Source of the DNA: Stutzerimonas stutzeri
Lineage (GTDB): Bacteria > Pseudomonadota > Gammaproteobacteria > Pseudomonadales > Pseudomonadaceae
DNA: 64,000 nucleotides
Direction: 5' to 3'
Assembly (NCBI GenBank): GCA_002339675.1
Contig: DDKB01000014.1
Coordinates: forward strand, 1-64,000
In this document: positions 9,145 to 17,829 of the stretch, piece after piece
How positions within the stretch are numbered: position 1 is the first letter of the stretch
Layout: each line of letters begins with the position of its first letter
Notes under the pieces: model-generated
What the model was told of the DNA's origin: nothing
What the model saw: the letters and a program-made list of their open reading frames with translations, nothing else
Databases searched by the model: none
Made by a program: the position numbers and the translations under genes

Positions 9145-9927
9145 TCATGGCGACGTGCGGGGAATGCTGTCGTCGCTGCGCAGCGTGAGGATTTCATAGC
9201 CATCGGCAGTGACCGCGATGGTGTGCTCCCATTGCGCGGACAGCTTGCGGTCCTTGGTGATGGCGGTCCAGCCGTCGCCCAGGGTGCGGGTTTCCGCGCG
9301 GCCCTGGTTGATCATTGGCTCGATCGTGAAGGTCATGCCTTCCTTCAGTTCCAGGCCGGTGCCGGCGCGGCCGTAGTGTAGGACCTGCGGCTCCTCGTGA
9401 AAGACCTTGCCGATGCCATGGCCGCAATACTCACGGACGACGGAAAAACCGTTCTTCTCGGCGTGCTTCTGGATCACCTCGCCAATGTCGCCGAGACGCG
9501 TGCCCGGGCGAACGATCTCGATTCCTTTATAAAGGCACTCCTGCGTGACCTTGCAAAGTCGGTCGGCCCATTCGGGCGCCTTGCCGACGAGGAACATCTT
9601 GCTGGTGTCGCCGTGGTAGCCGTCCTTGATCACGGTGATATCGATGTTAAGGATGTCACCGTCCTTGAGCGGCTTGTCGTTGGGGATGCCGTGGCACACG
9701 ACGTGGTTGATCGAGGTGCAGATCGACTTCGGGAAGCCTTTGTAGTTGAGCGGCGCGGGAATCGCCTGCTGGACGTCAACGATGTAGTCGTGGCATAGCT
9801 TGTCGAGCGCCTCGGTGGTAATGCCCGGCTTGACGTGCTCGCCGATCATTTCCAGCACCTCGGCGGCGAGGCGGCCGGCGATGCGCATTTTCTCGATGTC
9901 TTCAGGCGTCTTGATGGAAACGGTCAT
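9145..9927 (-). CDS. map: Methionine aminopeptidase type I
   Basis: A 260-aa cytosolic metalloprotease that removes the initiator methionine from nascent proteins. All ligands of the di-metal site are present (D96, D107, H170, E203, E234), as is the substrate-contact H79. The start was set at 9927 because M-T-V-S-I-K-T-P-E-D-I-E-K-M is the family N-terminus and AAGAGGG precedes it. The open frame extends 20 codons further upstream without support. It is divergent from rpsB across about 300 bases, the classical map/rpsB arrangement of gammaproteobacteria. Confidence 0.97.
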   Translation of the reverse strand: MTVSIKTPEDIEKMRIAGRLAAEVLEMIGEHVKPGITTEALDKLCHDYIVDVQQAIPAPLNYKGFPKSICTSINHVVCHGIPNDKPLKDGDILNIDITVIKDGYHGDTSKMFLVGKAPEWADRLCKVTQECLYKGIEIVRPGTRLGDIGEVIQKHAEKNGFSVVREYCGHGIGKVFHEEPQVLHYGRAGTGLELKEGMTFTIEPMINQGRAETRTLGDGWTAITKDRKLSAQWEHTIAVTADGYEILTLRSDDSIPRTSP

Positions 9928-10090
9928 GCAACCCTCTTGGCGCCAAGAGGCGCAGGCGGAAAAACGAAAGGACAGATGATAAACCAAAGCGCAAGCCGGC
10001 TGCAGGTCGCGCCGGGCCGGCGCTCGACGGTCGCAGGACGCCGGCGACCAAGAAGAGCTGCATGCCGCGCTAGCCTGCGGCCTGCCTTTG

Positions 10091-10099
10091 TGCTATAAA
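10091..10099 (+). promoter_or_regulatory. Extended -10 promoter of rpsB-tsf with GC-rich discriminator
   Basis: TGC followed by TATAAA (10094-10099) is a good extended -10 element, and it is followed at once by a GC-rich discriminator (ACGCGCCGC). No good -35 is visible at the right distance. Extended -10 plus GC discriminator is typical of ribosomal-protein promoters under stringent (ppGpp) control; that regulation is inferred. The implied leader is about 120 bases. Confidence 0.6.
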
Positions 10100-10141
10100 A
10101 CGCGCCGCTCTGCGGGACTGCCCGCCGAGCCTGACCCCACA

Positions 10142-10196
10142 CACGTGTCGGCACGGTATCCTGGGTGCTCGCAAGAGTTGGATATCGGGACACGTG
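10142..10196 (+). promoter_or_regulatory. rpsB leader, candidate S2 autoregulatory structure
   Basis: CACGTGTC (10142-10149) is perfectly complementary to GACACGTG (10189-10196), forming a long-range stem that encloses a conserved-looking loop ending just before the rpsB ribosome binding region. In gammaproteobacteria the rpsB leader is known to mediate feedback repression of rpsB-tsf by free S2. Assignment here rests on position and the stem; the exact fold was not computed. Confidence 0.6.
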
Positions 10197-10229
10197 GAGG
10201 CCTAACCCGACTTATTCTGAGGAAGTCCC

Positions 10230-10970
10230 ATGTCTCAAGTCACCATGCGCGATATGCTGAAGGCCGGTGTGCACTTCGGCCACCAGACCCGTTACTGGAA
10301 CCCGAAAATGAACAAGTACATTTTCGGCGCGCGCAACAAGATTCATATCGTCAACCTTGAGAAGACCCTGCCGATGTTCAACGACGCGCTGCGTTTCGTT
10401 GAGAAGCTGGCGGCCGGCAAGAACAAGATCCTGTTCGTGGGCACCAAGCGCTCGGCTGGCAAGATCGTGCGTGAAGAGGCCGCTCGTTGCGGTTCGCCGT
10501 ACGTTGACCATCGCTGGTTGGGCGGCATGCTGACCAACTACAAGACCATTCGCGCCTCGATCAAGCGCCTGCGCGAGCTGGAAACCCAGTCCCAGGACGG
10601 TACCTTCGAGAAGCTGACCAAGAAAGAAGCCCTGATGCGCACCCGTGATCTGGAAAAACTGGATCGCAGCCTGGGTGGCATCAAGGACATGGGCGGCCTG
10701 CCGGACGCCATGTTCGTGATCGACGTCGATCATGAGCGCATCGCGATTTCCGAAGCGAACAAGCTGGGCATCCCGGTCATTGGCGTTGTCGATACCAACA
10801 GCAGCCCGGAAGGCGTCGACTACATCATCCCCGGTAACGATGATGCCATCCGTGCCGTGCAACTGTATCTGAGCTCCATGGCTGACGCCGTGATCCGCGG
10901 TCGTCAGAACACTGCGGGCGGCAACGACGAGTTCGTCGAAGAAGCAGCTCCTGAGGCGGCCCAAGGCTGA
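10230..10970 (+). CDS. rpsB: 30S ribosomal protein S2
   Basis: A 246-aa S2 protein with the signature G-V-H-F-G-H-Q-T-R-Y-W-N-P-K-M near residues 13-27 and the second motif V-D-H-R-W-L-G-G-M-L-T-N near 93-104. Length is normal. S2 binds at the head-body junction of the small subunit, next to bS1. It is the first gene of the rpsB-tsf operon and is preceded by the structured leader. A terminator-like attenuator separates it from tsf. Confidence 0.99.
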   Translation: MSQVTMRDMLKAGVHFGHQTRYWNPKMNKYIFGARNKIHIVNLEKTLPMFNDALRFVEKLAAGKNKILFVGTKRSAGKIVREEAARCGSPYVDHRWLGGMLTNYKTIRASIKRLRELETQSQDGTFEKLTKKEALMRTRDLEKLDRSLGGIKDMGGLPDAMFVIDVDHERIAISEANKLGIPVIGVVDTNSSPEGVDYIIPGNDDAIRAVQLYLSSMADAVIRGRQNTAGGNDEFVEEAAPEAAQG

Positions 10971-11007
10971 GCGTAGACAGACGCCTGGCTGATACCCGTT
11001 GAACAAG

Positions 11008-11029
11008 AAGGGGGCTATGCCCCCTTTTT
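11008..11029 (+). terminator. rpsB-tsf intergenic terminator/attenuator
   Basis: GGGGGC (11010-11015), a TAT loop and GCCCCC (11019-11024), flanked by AA/TT pairs and followed by five T residues. This is a textbook intrinsic terminator placed between two co-transcribed translation genes, so it probably acts as a partial attenuator that makes S2 mRNA more abundant than EF-Ts mRNA. Confidence 0.85.
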
Positions 11030-11097
11030 GCCACTTCCGAATTGATCGTCCGATTGCTGGACGATGATCGAAAATCGAATCGAGAGGATTTGCGAAC

Positions 11098-11967
11098 ATG
11101 GCAGAGATTACTGCAGCCCTGGTTAAAGAACTGCGCGAGCGTACTGGCCAAGGCATGATGGATTGCAAAAAAGCGCTCACCGCTGCCGGTGGCGACATCG
11201 AAAAAGCCATTGACGACATGCGTGCCGCGGGCGCCATCAAGGCTGCGAAGAAGGCCGGCAACATCGCCGCCGAAGGTTCCATCGCAGTCAAGGTCGCCGA
11301 CGACAACAAGCGTGCCGTGATCATCGAAGTCAACTCGCAGACCGACTTCCTGGCCCTGCAGGACGACTTCAAGAACTTCGTCAGCAGCAGCGTCGAGAAG
11401 GCGTTCGCCGAGAACATGACCGACGCCGCTCCGCTGATCGCCGCTCAGGAAAGCGATCGTGAAGCGCTGGTCGCCAAGTGTGGTGAGAACGTCAACATCC
11501 GTCGTCTGACCGCGGTCGAGGGCGAGCTGATCGGCTCCTATCTGCACGGGCATCGCATCGGTGTGCTCGTTGCCTTGAAAGGCGGCAACGTCGAGCTGGC
11601 GCGCGAAATCGCCATGCATGTCGCGGCGAGCAACCCCCAGTTCCTGGAGCCTTCGCAGGTATCCGAGGAAGCAGTCGCCAAGGAGAAGGAAATCTTCATG
11701 GCGCTGAACGAAGACAAGATCAAGGGCAAGCCTGCCGAGATCGTCGAGAAGATGGTCGCCGGTCGTATCAGCAAGTTCCTTGCGGAAGCCAGTCTGGTCG
11801 AGCAGCCCTTCGTCAAGGATCCCGATGTCAAGGTCGGCGAGCTGGCGAAGAAAGCTGGTGCCGAAATCGTTTCCTTCGTTCGTTATGAAGTGGGCGAAGG
11901 CATCGAGCGCGCTGAGGTCGACTTCGCTGCCGAAGTGGCCGCTCAGGTCGCCGCGACCAAGCAGTAA
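11098..11967 (+). CDS. tsf: Elongation factor Ts
   Basis: A 289-aa guanine-nucleotide exchange factor for EF-Tu. The UBA-like N-terminus ends in the signature L-R-E-R-T-G-Q-G-M-M-D-C-K-K-A-L (about residues 12-27). The core includes E-V-N-S-Q-T-D-F-L-A (near 80), the region inserted into EF-Tu. The ribosome binding site is GAGAGGA, eight to ten bases before the ATG. It sits between rpsB and pyrH as in most gammaproteobacteria. A hairpin terminator follows at 11987. Confidence 0.99.
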   Translation: MAEITAALVKELRERTGQGMMDCKKALTAAGGDIEKAIDDMRAAGAIKAAKKAGNIAAEGSIAVKVADDNKRAVIIEVNSQTDFLALQDDFKNFVSSSVEKAFAENMTDAAPLIAAQESDREALVAKCGENVNIRRLTAVEGELIGSYLHGHRIGVLVALKGGNVELAREIAMHVAASNPQFLEPSQVSEEAVAKEKEIFMALNEDKIKGKPAEIVEKMVAGRISKFLAEASLVEQPFVKDPDVKVGELAKKAGAEIVSFVRYEVGEGIERAEVDFAAEVAAQVAATKQ

Positions 11968-11986
11968 GTCGCTCCTGTTGTCCTCG

Positions 11987-12019
11987 AAGAGGCTGCCCGC
12001 TCACGCGCGCGGCCTCTTT
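11987..12019 (+). terminator. Intrinsic terminator after tsf
   Basis: AAGAGGC (11987-11993) pairs with GCCTCTT (12012-12018). The 18-base interior can form further GC pairs. The T-run is short (TTT), so the terminator may be moderate. It separates tsf from pyrH, which begins 140 bases on. Confidence 0.6.
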
Positions 12020-12160
12020 GTCGAACTGCAGGGAAGAAAAGTTCGTTGTCACGTTATAGTCGTCGCTTGGCACCAAGTTGCAGCTTCGCTGTCATAGCGC
12101 AGATATTTTCGGGCTGGGCCGGCTGTCCAGTCATCAAATGCCGCAGGAGACACAACGCCA

Positions 12161-12904
12161 ATGGCTCAGCAAATGAGTGCACGCAATCCCCGCTATAAAC
12201 GCATCCTGCTCAAGTTAAGCGGCGAAGCCCTGATGGGTTCGGAAGATTTCGGCATCGACCCCAAGGTGCTGGACCGCATGGCGCTGGAAGTCGGTCAGCT
12301 GGTCGGTATCGGGGTAGAGGTGGGGCTGGTCATCGGCGGCGGCAATCTGTTTCGTGGCGCCGCGCTGTCCGCTGCCGGCATGGACCGGGTCACCGGCGAC
12401 CACATGGGCATGCTCGCCACGGTGATGAACTCTCTGGCCATGCGCGATGCGCTGGAGCGCTCCAATATTCCGGCGCTGGTCATGTCCGCCATTTCCATGG
12501 TCGGCGTGACCGACCACTACGATCGGCGCAAGGCGATGCGTCACCTCAAGAGTGGCGAGGTCGTGATCTTTTCCGCCGGTACCGGCAATCCGTTCTTTAC
12601 CACTGACTCGGCTGCGTGCCTGCGGGCCATCGAGATTCACGCCGATGTCGTGCTCAAGGCGACCAAGGTCGATGGCGTCTACACGGCGGATCCGTTCAAG
12701 GACCCGAATGCCGAAAAGTTCGAGCAGCTGACCTATGATGACGTGCTCGACCGCAAGCTCGGCGTGATGGACTTGACGGCCATCTGCCTGTGCCGCGACC
12801 ACGCCATGCCGCTGCGCGTTTTCAACATGAACAAGCCAGGTGCCCTGCTGAACATCGTGCTCGGCGGCGCCGAAGGCACCCTGATCGAGGAAGCGAATCA
12901 ATGA
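12161..12904 (+). CDS. pyrH: Uridylate kinase (UMP kinase)
   Basis: A 247-aa hexameric UMP kinase of the amino-acid-kinase fold, converting UMP to UDP in pyrimidine nucleotide synthesis. The phosphate-binding motif L-K-L-S-G-E-A-L-M-G is at about residues 17-26, G-G-G-N-L-F-R-G at 60-67, and the UMP-binding G-T-G-N-P-F-F-T-T-D-S-A-A near 140-152. Its TGA overlaps the ATG of frr (ATGA), which indicates translational coupling. The product is allosterically controlled by GTP and UTP in the family. Confidence 0.98.
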   Translation: MAQQMSARNPRYKRILLKLSGEALMGSEDFGIDPKVLDRMALEVGQLVGIGVEVGLVIGGGNLFRGAALSAAGMDRVTGDHMGMLATVMNSLAMRDALERSNIPALVMSAISMVGVTDHYDRRKAMRHLKSGEVVIFSAGTGNPFFTTDSAACLRAIEIHADVVLKATKVDGVYTADPFKDPNAEKFEQLTYDDVLDRKLGVMDLTAICLCRDHAMPLRVFNMNKPGALLNIVLGGAEGTLIEEANQ

Positions 12905-13458
12905 TCAACGAGATCAAGCAAGACGCGCAGGAGCGCATGAAGAAGACCTTGGAATCGCTGGGGCATGCGTTCGCCAAGATCCGCACGGGGCGCGCGCATC
13001 CGAGCATCCTTGATGGCGTCATGGTGTCGTACTACGGCAGCGATACCCCGTTGCGCCAGATTGCCAATGTCACCGCTGAAGATTCGCGCACCCTGGCGCT
13101 TACGGTGTTCGACCGCGGCATGATCCAGGCGGTCGAGAAAGCCATCATGACCTCCGATCTGGGGCTCAATCCGGCCACCGCCGGAACCACCATTCGCGTG
13201 CCGATGCCTGCCCTGACCGAGGAGACCCGCAAGGGCTACACCAAGCAGGCGCGTGCCGAGGCCGAGAACGCTCGTGTGGCGGTGCGCAACATCCGCCGTG
13301 ACGCGATTGCCCAGCTCAAGGATCTGGTCAAGGAGAAGGAAATCAGCGAGGACGAGGAACGTCGTGCCCAGGATGACGTTCAAAAGCTGACCGATAAGTA
13401 CGTGGCGGAAATCGACAAGGCGCTGGACGGAAAAGAAAGCGACCTGATGGCCGTCTGA
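12901..13458 (+). CDS. frr: Ribosome recycling factor
   Basis: A 185-aa tRNA-mimicking protein that, with EF-G, splits post-termination ribosomes. The N-terminal M-I-N-E-I-K-Q-D-A-Q-E-R-M-K-K and the hinge region R-T-G-R-A-H-P (about residues 28-34) fit the family, as does the length. The start at 12901 overlaps the pyrH stop; the open frame reading back into pyrH is not real. Confidence 0.98.
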   Translation: MINEIKQDAQERMKKTLESLGHAFAKIRTGRAHPSILDGVMVSYYGSDTPLRQIANVTAEDSRTLALTVFDRGMIQAVEKAIMTSDLGLNPATAGTTIRVPMPALTEETRKGYTKQARAEAENARVAVRNIRRDAIAQLKDLVKEKEISEDEERRAQDDVQKLTDKYVAEIDKALDGKESDLMAV

Positions 13459-13615
13459 TCTCTTGCTGGCGAGCCATCTTGCATGGCGCACGTCGGAGCG
13501 GGCCTGCTCGCCGCGGGCGGGTTCGCGAGGGGTTATCGAGTCGTATCCCCGGGAACTGCCACCGGCAGTTGCTCCTATTGTTCGCAGCGTGATTGAGCGC
13601 AGGTAGAGTCGTTAC

Positions 13616-14377
13616 ATGGAAAAGGTCAGGCCGATTGCCGGGCGGAATGTACCCCGTCATGTCGCAGTCATCATGGATGGCAACAACCGCTGGGCCAAAA
13701 GGCGCCTGCTGCCCGGTGTGGCCGGCCACAAGGCTGGCGTCGATGCGGTCAGGGCCGTCATTGAGGTCTGCGCCGAGGCCGGGGTCGAGGTGTTGACCCT
13801 GTTCGCCTTTTCAAGCGAGAACTGGCAGCGCCCGGCAGACGAAGTCGGTGCGCTGATGGAGCTGTTTCTCACGGCGTTGCGGCGCGAGGCGCGCAAACTG
13901 AACGACAACGGCATCAGCCTGCGAATCATTGGCGATCGCTCGCGCTTTCATCCGGAGCTGCAGGCCGCCATGCTCGAAGCCGAGCGGCTGACTGCCGGTC
14001 CCGGTCGATTCGTCCTGCAGGTCGCTGCCAACTATGGCGGCCAATGGGACATCCTGCAGGCCACCCAGCGGCTGGCACGTGAGGCTCAGGAGGGTCGGCT
14101 CAACCCGGATGAGGTGACACCGGCCTTGTTCCAGCGCTATCTGGCGACCGGCGACATGCCGGCGCCCGATCTGTGTATCCGTACCGGAGGCGAGCGCCGC
14201 ATCAGCAATTTTCTGTTGTGGCAGCTGGCCTACGCCGAATTGTATTTCTCCGATCTGTTCTGGCCGGACTTCAAGCACGACGCCATGCGCACCGCCTTGG
14301 CGGATTTTGCCAGGCGCCAGCGGCGGTTCGGCAAGACCGGCGAGCAGGTCGAACAGGAGGTCCGCGCAGAATGCTGA
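13616..14377 (+). CDS. uppS: Undecaprenyl pyrophosphate synthase (ditrans,polycis)
   Basis: A 253-aa cis-prenyltransferase that extends FPP with eight isopentenyl units to make C55-PP, the carrier lipid for peptidoglycan and O-antigen. The signature H-V-A-V-I-M-D-G-N-N-R-W-A (about residues 15-27) includes the catalytic Asp, and the C-terminal D-L-C-I-R-T-G-G-E-R-R-I-S-N-F (near 184-198) is present. About 160 bases separate it from frr, with room for its own promoter. The stop overlaps cdsA. Confidence 0.97.
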   Translation: MEKVRPIAGRNVPRHVAVIMDGNNRWAKRRLLPGVAGHKAGVDAVRAVIEVCAEAGVEVLTLFAFSSENWQRPADEVGALMELFLTALRREARKLNDNGISLRIIGDRSRFHPELQAAMLEAERLTAGPGRFVLQVAANYGGQWDILQATQRLAREAQEGRLNPDEVTPALFQRYLATGDMPAPDLCIRTGGERRISNFLLWQLAYAELYFSDLFWPDFKHDAMRTALADFARRQRRFGKTGEQVEQEVRAEC

Positions 14378-15186
14378 AGCAGCGCATCATTACGGCCGCG
14401 ATCCTGCTGCCCATCGCCCTGATCGGTTTTTTTCTTCTCGAGGGGCTGGCGTTCGCCCTGTTCATTGGTGCGGTGGTCGTGCTTGGCGGTTGGGAATGGG
14501 CACGCATGGCGGGCTTCGTCAGCCAGCCGGTGCGGGTGGCTTTCGCCGCGCTGGTCGCGCTGCTGCTGGCAGCCCTCTACCGGTGGCCGGGGCTCACGCC
14601 CTGGCTGCTGCCGCTCAGCGTGCTTTGGTGGCTGGTCGCGACGGCGCTGGTGCTTGGCTATCCGGAAAGCCGACGTCACTGGGGCGGGCGCTTCGGCAGC
14701 CTGCTGATCGGGCTGCTGGTGTTGCTTCCGGCCTGGCAGGCGCTGGTGCTGCTCAAACGCTGGCCCGAGGGTAACTGGCTGATCGTGGCAGTGATGGTGC
14801 TGGTCTGGGCGGCGGACATCGGCGCCTATTTCTCCGGCAAGACCTTTGGTCGCCGCAAGCTGGCACCCCAGGTGAGCCCAGGCAAGAGCTGGGAAGGCTT
14901 GGTCGGTGGGTTGGCCACCAGCCTGGTGATCACCCTGGCCGTCGGGCTCTACCATCACTGGGCGCCCCGTGCGCTTGTGCTGGCGTTGCTTGCCGCGGCA
15001 CTGGTCGTGGTCATCTCGGTGGTAGGCGATCTGACCGAGAGCATGTTCAAGCGCAGTGCCGGTATCAAGGACAGCAGCCAATTGCTGCCGGGGCATGGCG
15101 GGGTGTTGGATCGGATCGACAGCCTGACCGCCGCCATTCCGGTGTTCACTGTTCTACTCTGGCTGGCCGGCTGGGGTGAATGGTGA
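14371..15186 (+). CDS. cdsA: Phosphatidate cytidylyltransferase (CDP-diglyceride synthase)
   Basis: A 271-aa polytopic inner-membrane enzyme making CDP-diacylglycerol from phosphatidic acid and CTP. The C-terminal family signature appears as D-L-T-E-S-M-F-K-R-S-A-G-I-K-D-S-S (about residues 212-228), then L-L-P-G-H-G-G-V-L-D-R-I-D-S. The ATG at 14371 lies seven bases inside uppS, preceded by ACAGGAGG. The long frame starting inside uppS is a read-back artefact. The stop overlaps dxr by seven bases. Confidence 0.97.
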   Translation: MLKQRIITAAILLPIALIGFFLLEGLAFALFIGAVVVLGGWEWARMAGFVSQPVRVAFAALVALLLAALYRWPGLTPWLLPLSVLWWLVATALVLGYPESRRHWGGRFGSLLIGLLVLLPAWQALVLLKRWPEGNWLIVAVMVLVWAADIGAYFSGKTFGRRKLAPQVSPGKSWEGLVGGLATSLVITLAVGLYHHWAPRALVLALLAAALVVVISVVGDLTESMFKRSAGIKDSSQLLPGHGGVLDRIDSLTAAIPVFTVLLWLAGWGEW

Positions 15187-16373
15187 GTGCCCCCTTGCAG
15201 GTTACCGTTCTGGGCGCGACGGGCTCGATCGGGTTGAGCACGCTGGATGTCCTGGCGCGCCATCCGGACCGCTACCAGGCGTTCGCATTGACCGCATTCA
15301 GCCGGATCGCCGAGCTGCGTGCCCTGTGTCTGCAGCACCGGCCACGATACGCCGTGGTGGCTGACAGCGCCCAGGCGCGCCAGCTGCAGGGCCAGCTCGA
15401 AAGCGATGGCCTCGCAACCCGCGTGCTGGTCGGCGATGGCGGTCTGAGCGAAGTCGCGGCGCACCCCGAGGTCGACGTGGTCATGGCGGCTATCGTCGGT
15501 GCTGCCGGCCTGCGGCCGACCTTGTCGGCCGTGCAGGCCGGCAAGCGGGTCTTGTTGGCCAACAAGGAAGCACTGGTCATGTCCGGTGCGCTGTTTATGC
15601 AGGCGCTGCGTGACAGCCAGGCGGTACTGCTGCCGATCGACAGCGAACACAACGCGATCTTCCAGTGCTTGCCACGCGACTATGGCCGGGGCCTGGGGGC
15701 TGTCGGCGTTCGCCGCATCCTGCTCACCGCGTCGGGCGGTCCGTTCCGCCAGTTGTCTGGCGAAGACCTGCATGCAGTCACGGCGGAGCAGGCCTGTGCC
15801 CATCCGAACTGGGCGATGGGTCGCAAAATCTCGGTGGACTCGGCGAGCATGATGAACAAGGGGCTCGAGCTCATCGAGGCCTGCTGGCTGTTCGATGCGC
15901 GCCCCGATCAGGTCGAGGTGGTGATCCACCCGCAAAGCGTCATCCACTCTCTGGTCGACTATGTCGATGGATCGGTCCTGGCGCAGCTGGGCAACCCCGA
16001 CATGCGCACGCCGATTGCCCATGCGCTGGCCTGGCCAGCCCGTATCGACTCAGGGGTGTCGGCGCTGGATCTACTGCAGGTCGGTCGGCTGGATTTTGAG
16101 GCGCCGGACGAGCAGCGCTTCCCGTGCCTGCGCATTGCCCGGCAGGCCGCAGAAGAGGGCGGAACGGCGCCAGCGATGCTGAACGCGGCGAACGAGGTGG
16201 CCGTGGAAGCCTTCCTCAATGGTCGCATTCGCTTTACCGAAATCGCGAGTATCATCCAGGAGGTGCTCGCCCGGCAGGCGTCCGTTGCGGTCGGGTGCCT
16301 GGCGGACGTGCTGGCCGCCGATGCGCAGGCGCGTAAGCTGGCTGCGCAGTGGTTGAACGATCACGGTCGCTAA
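15180..16373 (+). CDS. dxr: 1-deoxy-D-xylulose 5-phosphate reductoisomerase
   Basis: A 397-aa NADPH-dependent enzyme of the MEP isoprenoid pathway (DXP to MEP); also called ispC. The Rossmann motif G-A-T-G-S-I-G (residues 12-18), N-K-E-A-L-V-M-S-G (near 126-134), the metal/substrate motif D-S-E-H-N-A-I-F-Q (about 152-160) and S-A-S-M-M-N-K-G-L-E (near 222-231) are all there. With uppS upstream and ispD and ispF elsewhere in the window, several steps of the isoprenoid-to-carrier-lipid route are encoded here. Confidence 0.98.
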   Translation: MVSAPLQVTVLGATGSIGLSTLDVLARHPDRYQAFALTAFSRIAELRALCLQHRPRYAVVADSAQARQLQGQLESDGLATRVLVGDGGLSEVAAHPEVDVVMAAIVGAAGLRPTLSAVQAGKRVLLANKEALVMSGALFMQALRDSQAVLLPIDSEHNAIFQCLPRDYGRGLGAVGVRRILLTASGGPFRQLSGEDLHAVTAEQACAHPNWAMGRKISVDSASMMNKGLELIEACWLFDARPDQVEVVIHPQSVIHSLVDYVDGSVLAQLGNPDMRTPIAHALAWPARIDSGVSALDLLQVGRLDFEAPDEQRFPCLRIARQAAEEGGTAPAMLNAANEVAVEAFLNGRIRFTEIASIIQEVLARQASVAVGCLADVLAADAQARKLAAQWLNDHGR

Positions 16374-16407
16374 TGGCTGCGGCAAGCCTTTCGGGGCAGA
16401 GGAAATT

Positions 16408-17760
16408 ATGAGCGCGCTGTACATGATCATCGGCACCCTCGTGGCGCTCGGTGTGCTGGTCACCTTTCATGAGTTCGGGCATTTCTGGGTCGCGCGTCAT
16501 TGCGGCGTGAAGGTCCTGCGGTTTTCGGTAGGCTTCGGTCATCCACTGCTGCGCTGGCACGACCGCAGGGGAACCGAGTTCGTCATCGCGGCGATTCCCC
16601 TGGGCGGCTACGTGAAGATGCTCGACGAGCGTGAGGGCGATGTGCCGCCTGCGTTGCTCGAACAGGCCTTCAACCGCAAGACCGTCCGGCAGCGGTTCGC
16701 GATCGTTTCCGCCGGCCCGGTCGCCAACTTTCTTCTGGCCCTGGTGTTCTTCTGGGTACTGGCGATGCTCGGTTCCGAGCAGGTGCGTCCGGTGATTGGC
16801 GCCGTTGAGGCGAACAGTTTGGCCGAACAGGCCGGGCTGGCTGCCGGGCAGGAAATCGTCGAGGTCAATGGCAAGCCCACCACGGGCTGGGCCGATGTCA
16901 ATCTGCAGCTGATCCGGCGGCTCGGCGAGAGCGGGACGCTGGAGTTGCTCGTGCGTCCGGCCGGCAGCGAATCGCCACAGCGGCTGCAACTCGAGCTGAA
17001 CGACTGGCTCAAGGGCGTCGAGGAGCCCGATCCGATCGGCTCGCTGGGTATCCGGCCGTGGCGGCCGCAGATTGCGCCGGTGGTTGCGCAGCTGGATCCT
17101 GAAGGCCCGGCGCAGGCGGCGGGCGTGCGGCTGGGTGATCGTCTGGTCGCGCTTAACGACGTCGACCTGGCTGAGTGGCAGGATGTGATCGAGCGTGTCA
17201 GGCCGCTCGGCGGGCGCACCGTTCGCCTACAGGTCGAGCGCGATGGCCAGTTGGTCGAACTCCCGGTGACCCTGGCTGAGCGTGGCGAGGGCGACAAGCG
17301 TCGCGGTTACCTCGGGGCCGGTGTGGCCGGCGGCGAATGGCCGCCGGAAATGCTGCGTACGGTCAGTCACGGGCCGCTCGAGGCGGTCGGCGAAGGGCTT
17401 CGCCGAACCTGGACAATGAGCGCTTTGACGCTCGATTCGTTGCGAAAAATGCTGTTCGGAGAGCTCTCGGTAAAAAACTTGAGCGGTCCGATAACCATTG
17501 CTAAAGTGGCGGGCGCTTCTGCACAGTCCGGCGTGGGCGACTTCCTCAACTTCCTCGCCTACCTGAGCATTAGCCTTGGAGTACTCAATCTATTGCCCAT
17601 TCCGGTCCTGGATGGTGGGCATCTGCTCTTCTATCTGGTCGAGTGGGTTCGTGGACGTCCCTTGTCGGACAGGGTCCAGGGCTGGGGAGTACAGATCGGT
17701 ATCAGCCTGGTTGTTGGGGTGATGCTGCTTGCGTTGGTCAACGACCTTGGCCGCCTTTAA
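16408..17760 (+). CDS. rseP: Site-2 intramembrane zinc protease RseP
   Basis: A 450-aa inner-membrane protease that cuts the anti-sigma factor (RseA/MucA) after DegS/AlgW cleavage and so releases the envelope-stress sigma factor. The zinc motif H-E-F-G-H is at residues 21-25 in the first helix. Two tandem PDZ domains fill the periplasmic part (about 110-290), and the third ligand motif L-D-G-G-H is near residue 397. It is directly upstream of bamA, the usual order, linking stress sensing to outer-membrane assembly. Confidence 0.97.
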   Translation: MSALYMIIGTLVALGVLVTFHEFGHFWVARHCGVKVLRFSVGFGHPLLRWHDRRGTEFVIAAIPLGGYVKMLDEREGDVPPALLEQAFNRKTVRQRFAIVSAGPVANFLLALVFFWVLAMLGSEQVRPVIGAVEANSLAEQAGLAAGQEIVEVNGKPTTGWADVNLQLIRRLGESGTLELLVRPAGSESPQRLQLELNDWLKGVEEPDPIGSLGIRPWRPQIAPVVAQLDPEGPAQAAGVRLGDRLVALNDVDLAEWQDVIERVRPLGGRTVRLQVERDGQLVELPVTLAERGEGDKRRGYLGAGVAGGEWPPEMLRTVSHGPLEAVGEGLRRTWTMSALTLDSLRKMLFGELSVKNLSGPITIAKVAGASAQSGVGDFLNFLAYLSISLGVLNLLPIPVLDGGHLLFYLVEWVRGRPLSDRVQGWGVQIGISLVVGVMLLALVNDLGRL

Positions 17761-17829
17761 CTGCCATATACCTTGATGTCGCCGCGCCACGCGCAGGTCA
17801 AATGATCAGGTTTGAAAAGAAAGGACTTC

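Larger units (their letters stand above)
9928..10229. other. map-rpsB divergent intergenic region
   Basis: Holds the map promoter (not recognised), an extended -10 promoter for rpsB (10091-10099) and a structured rpsB leader (10100-10229). There is no gene in it. Confidence 0.7.
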
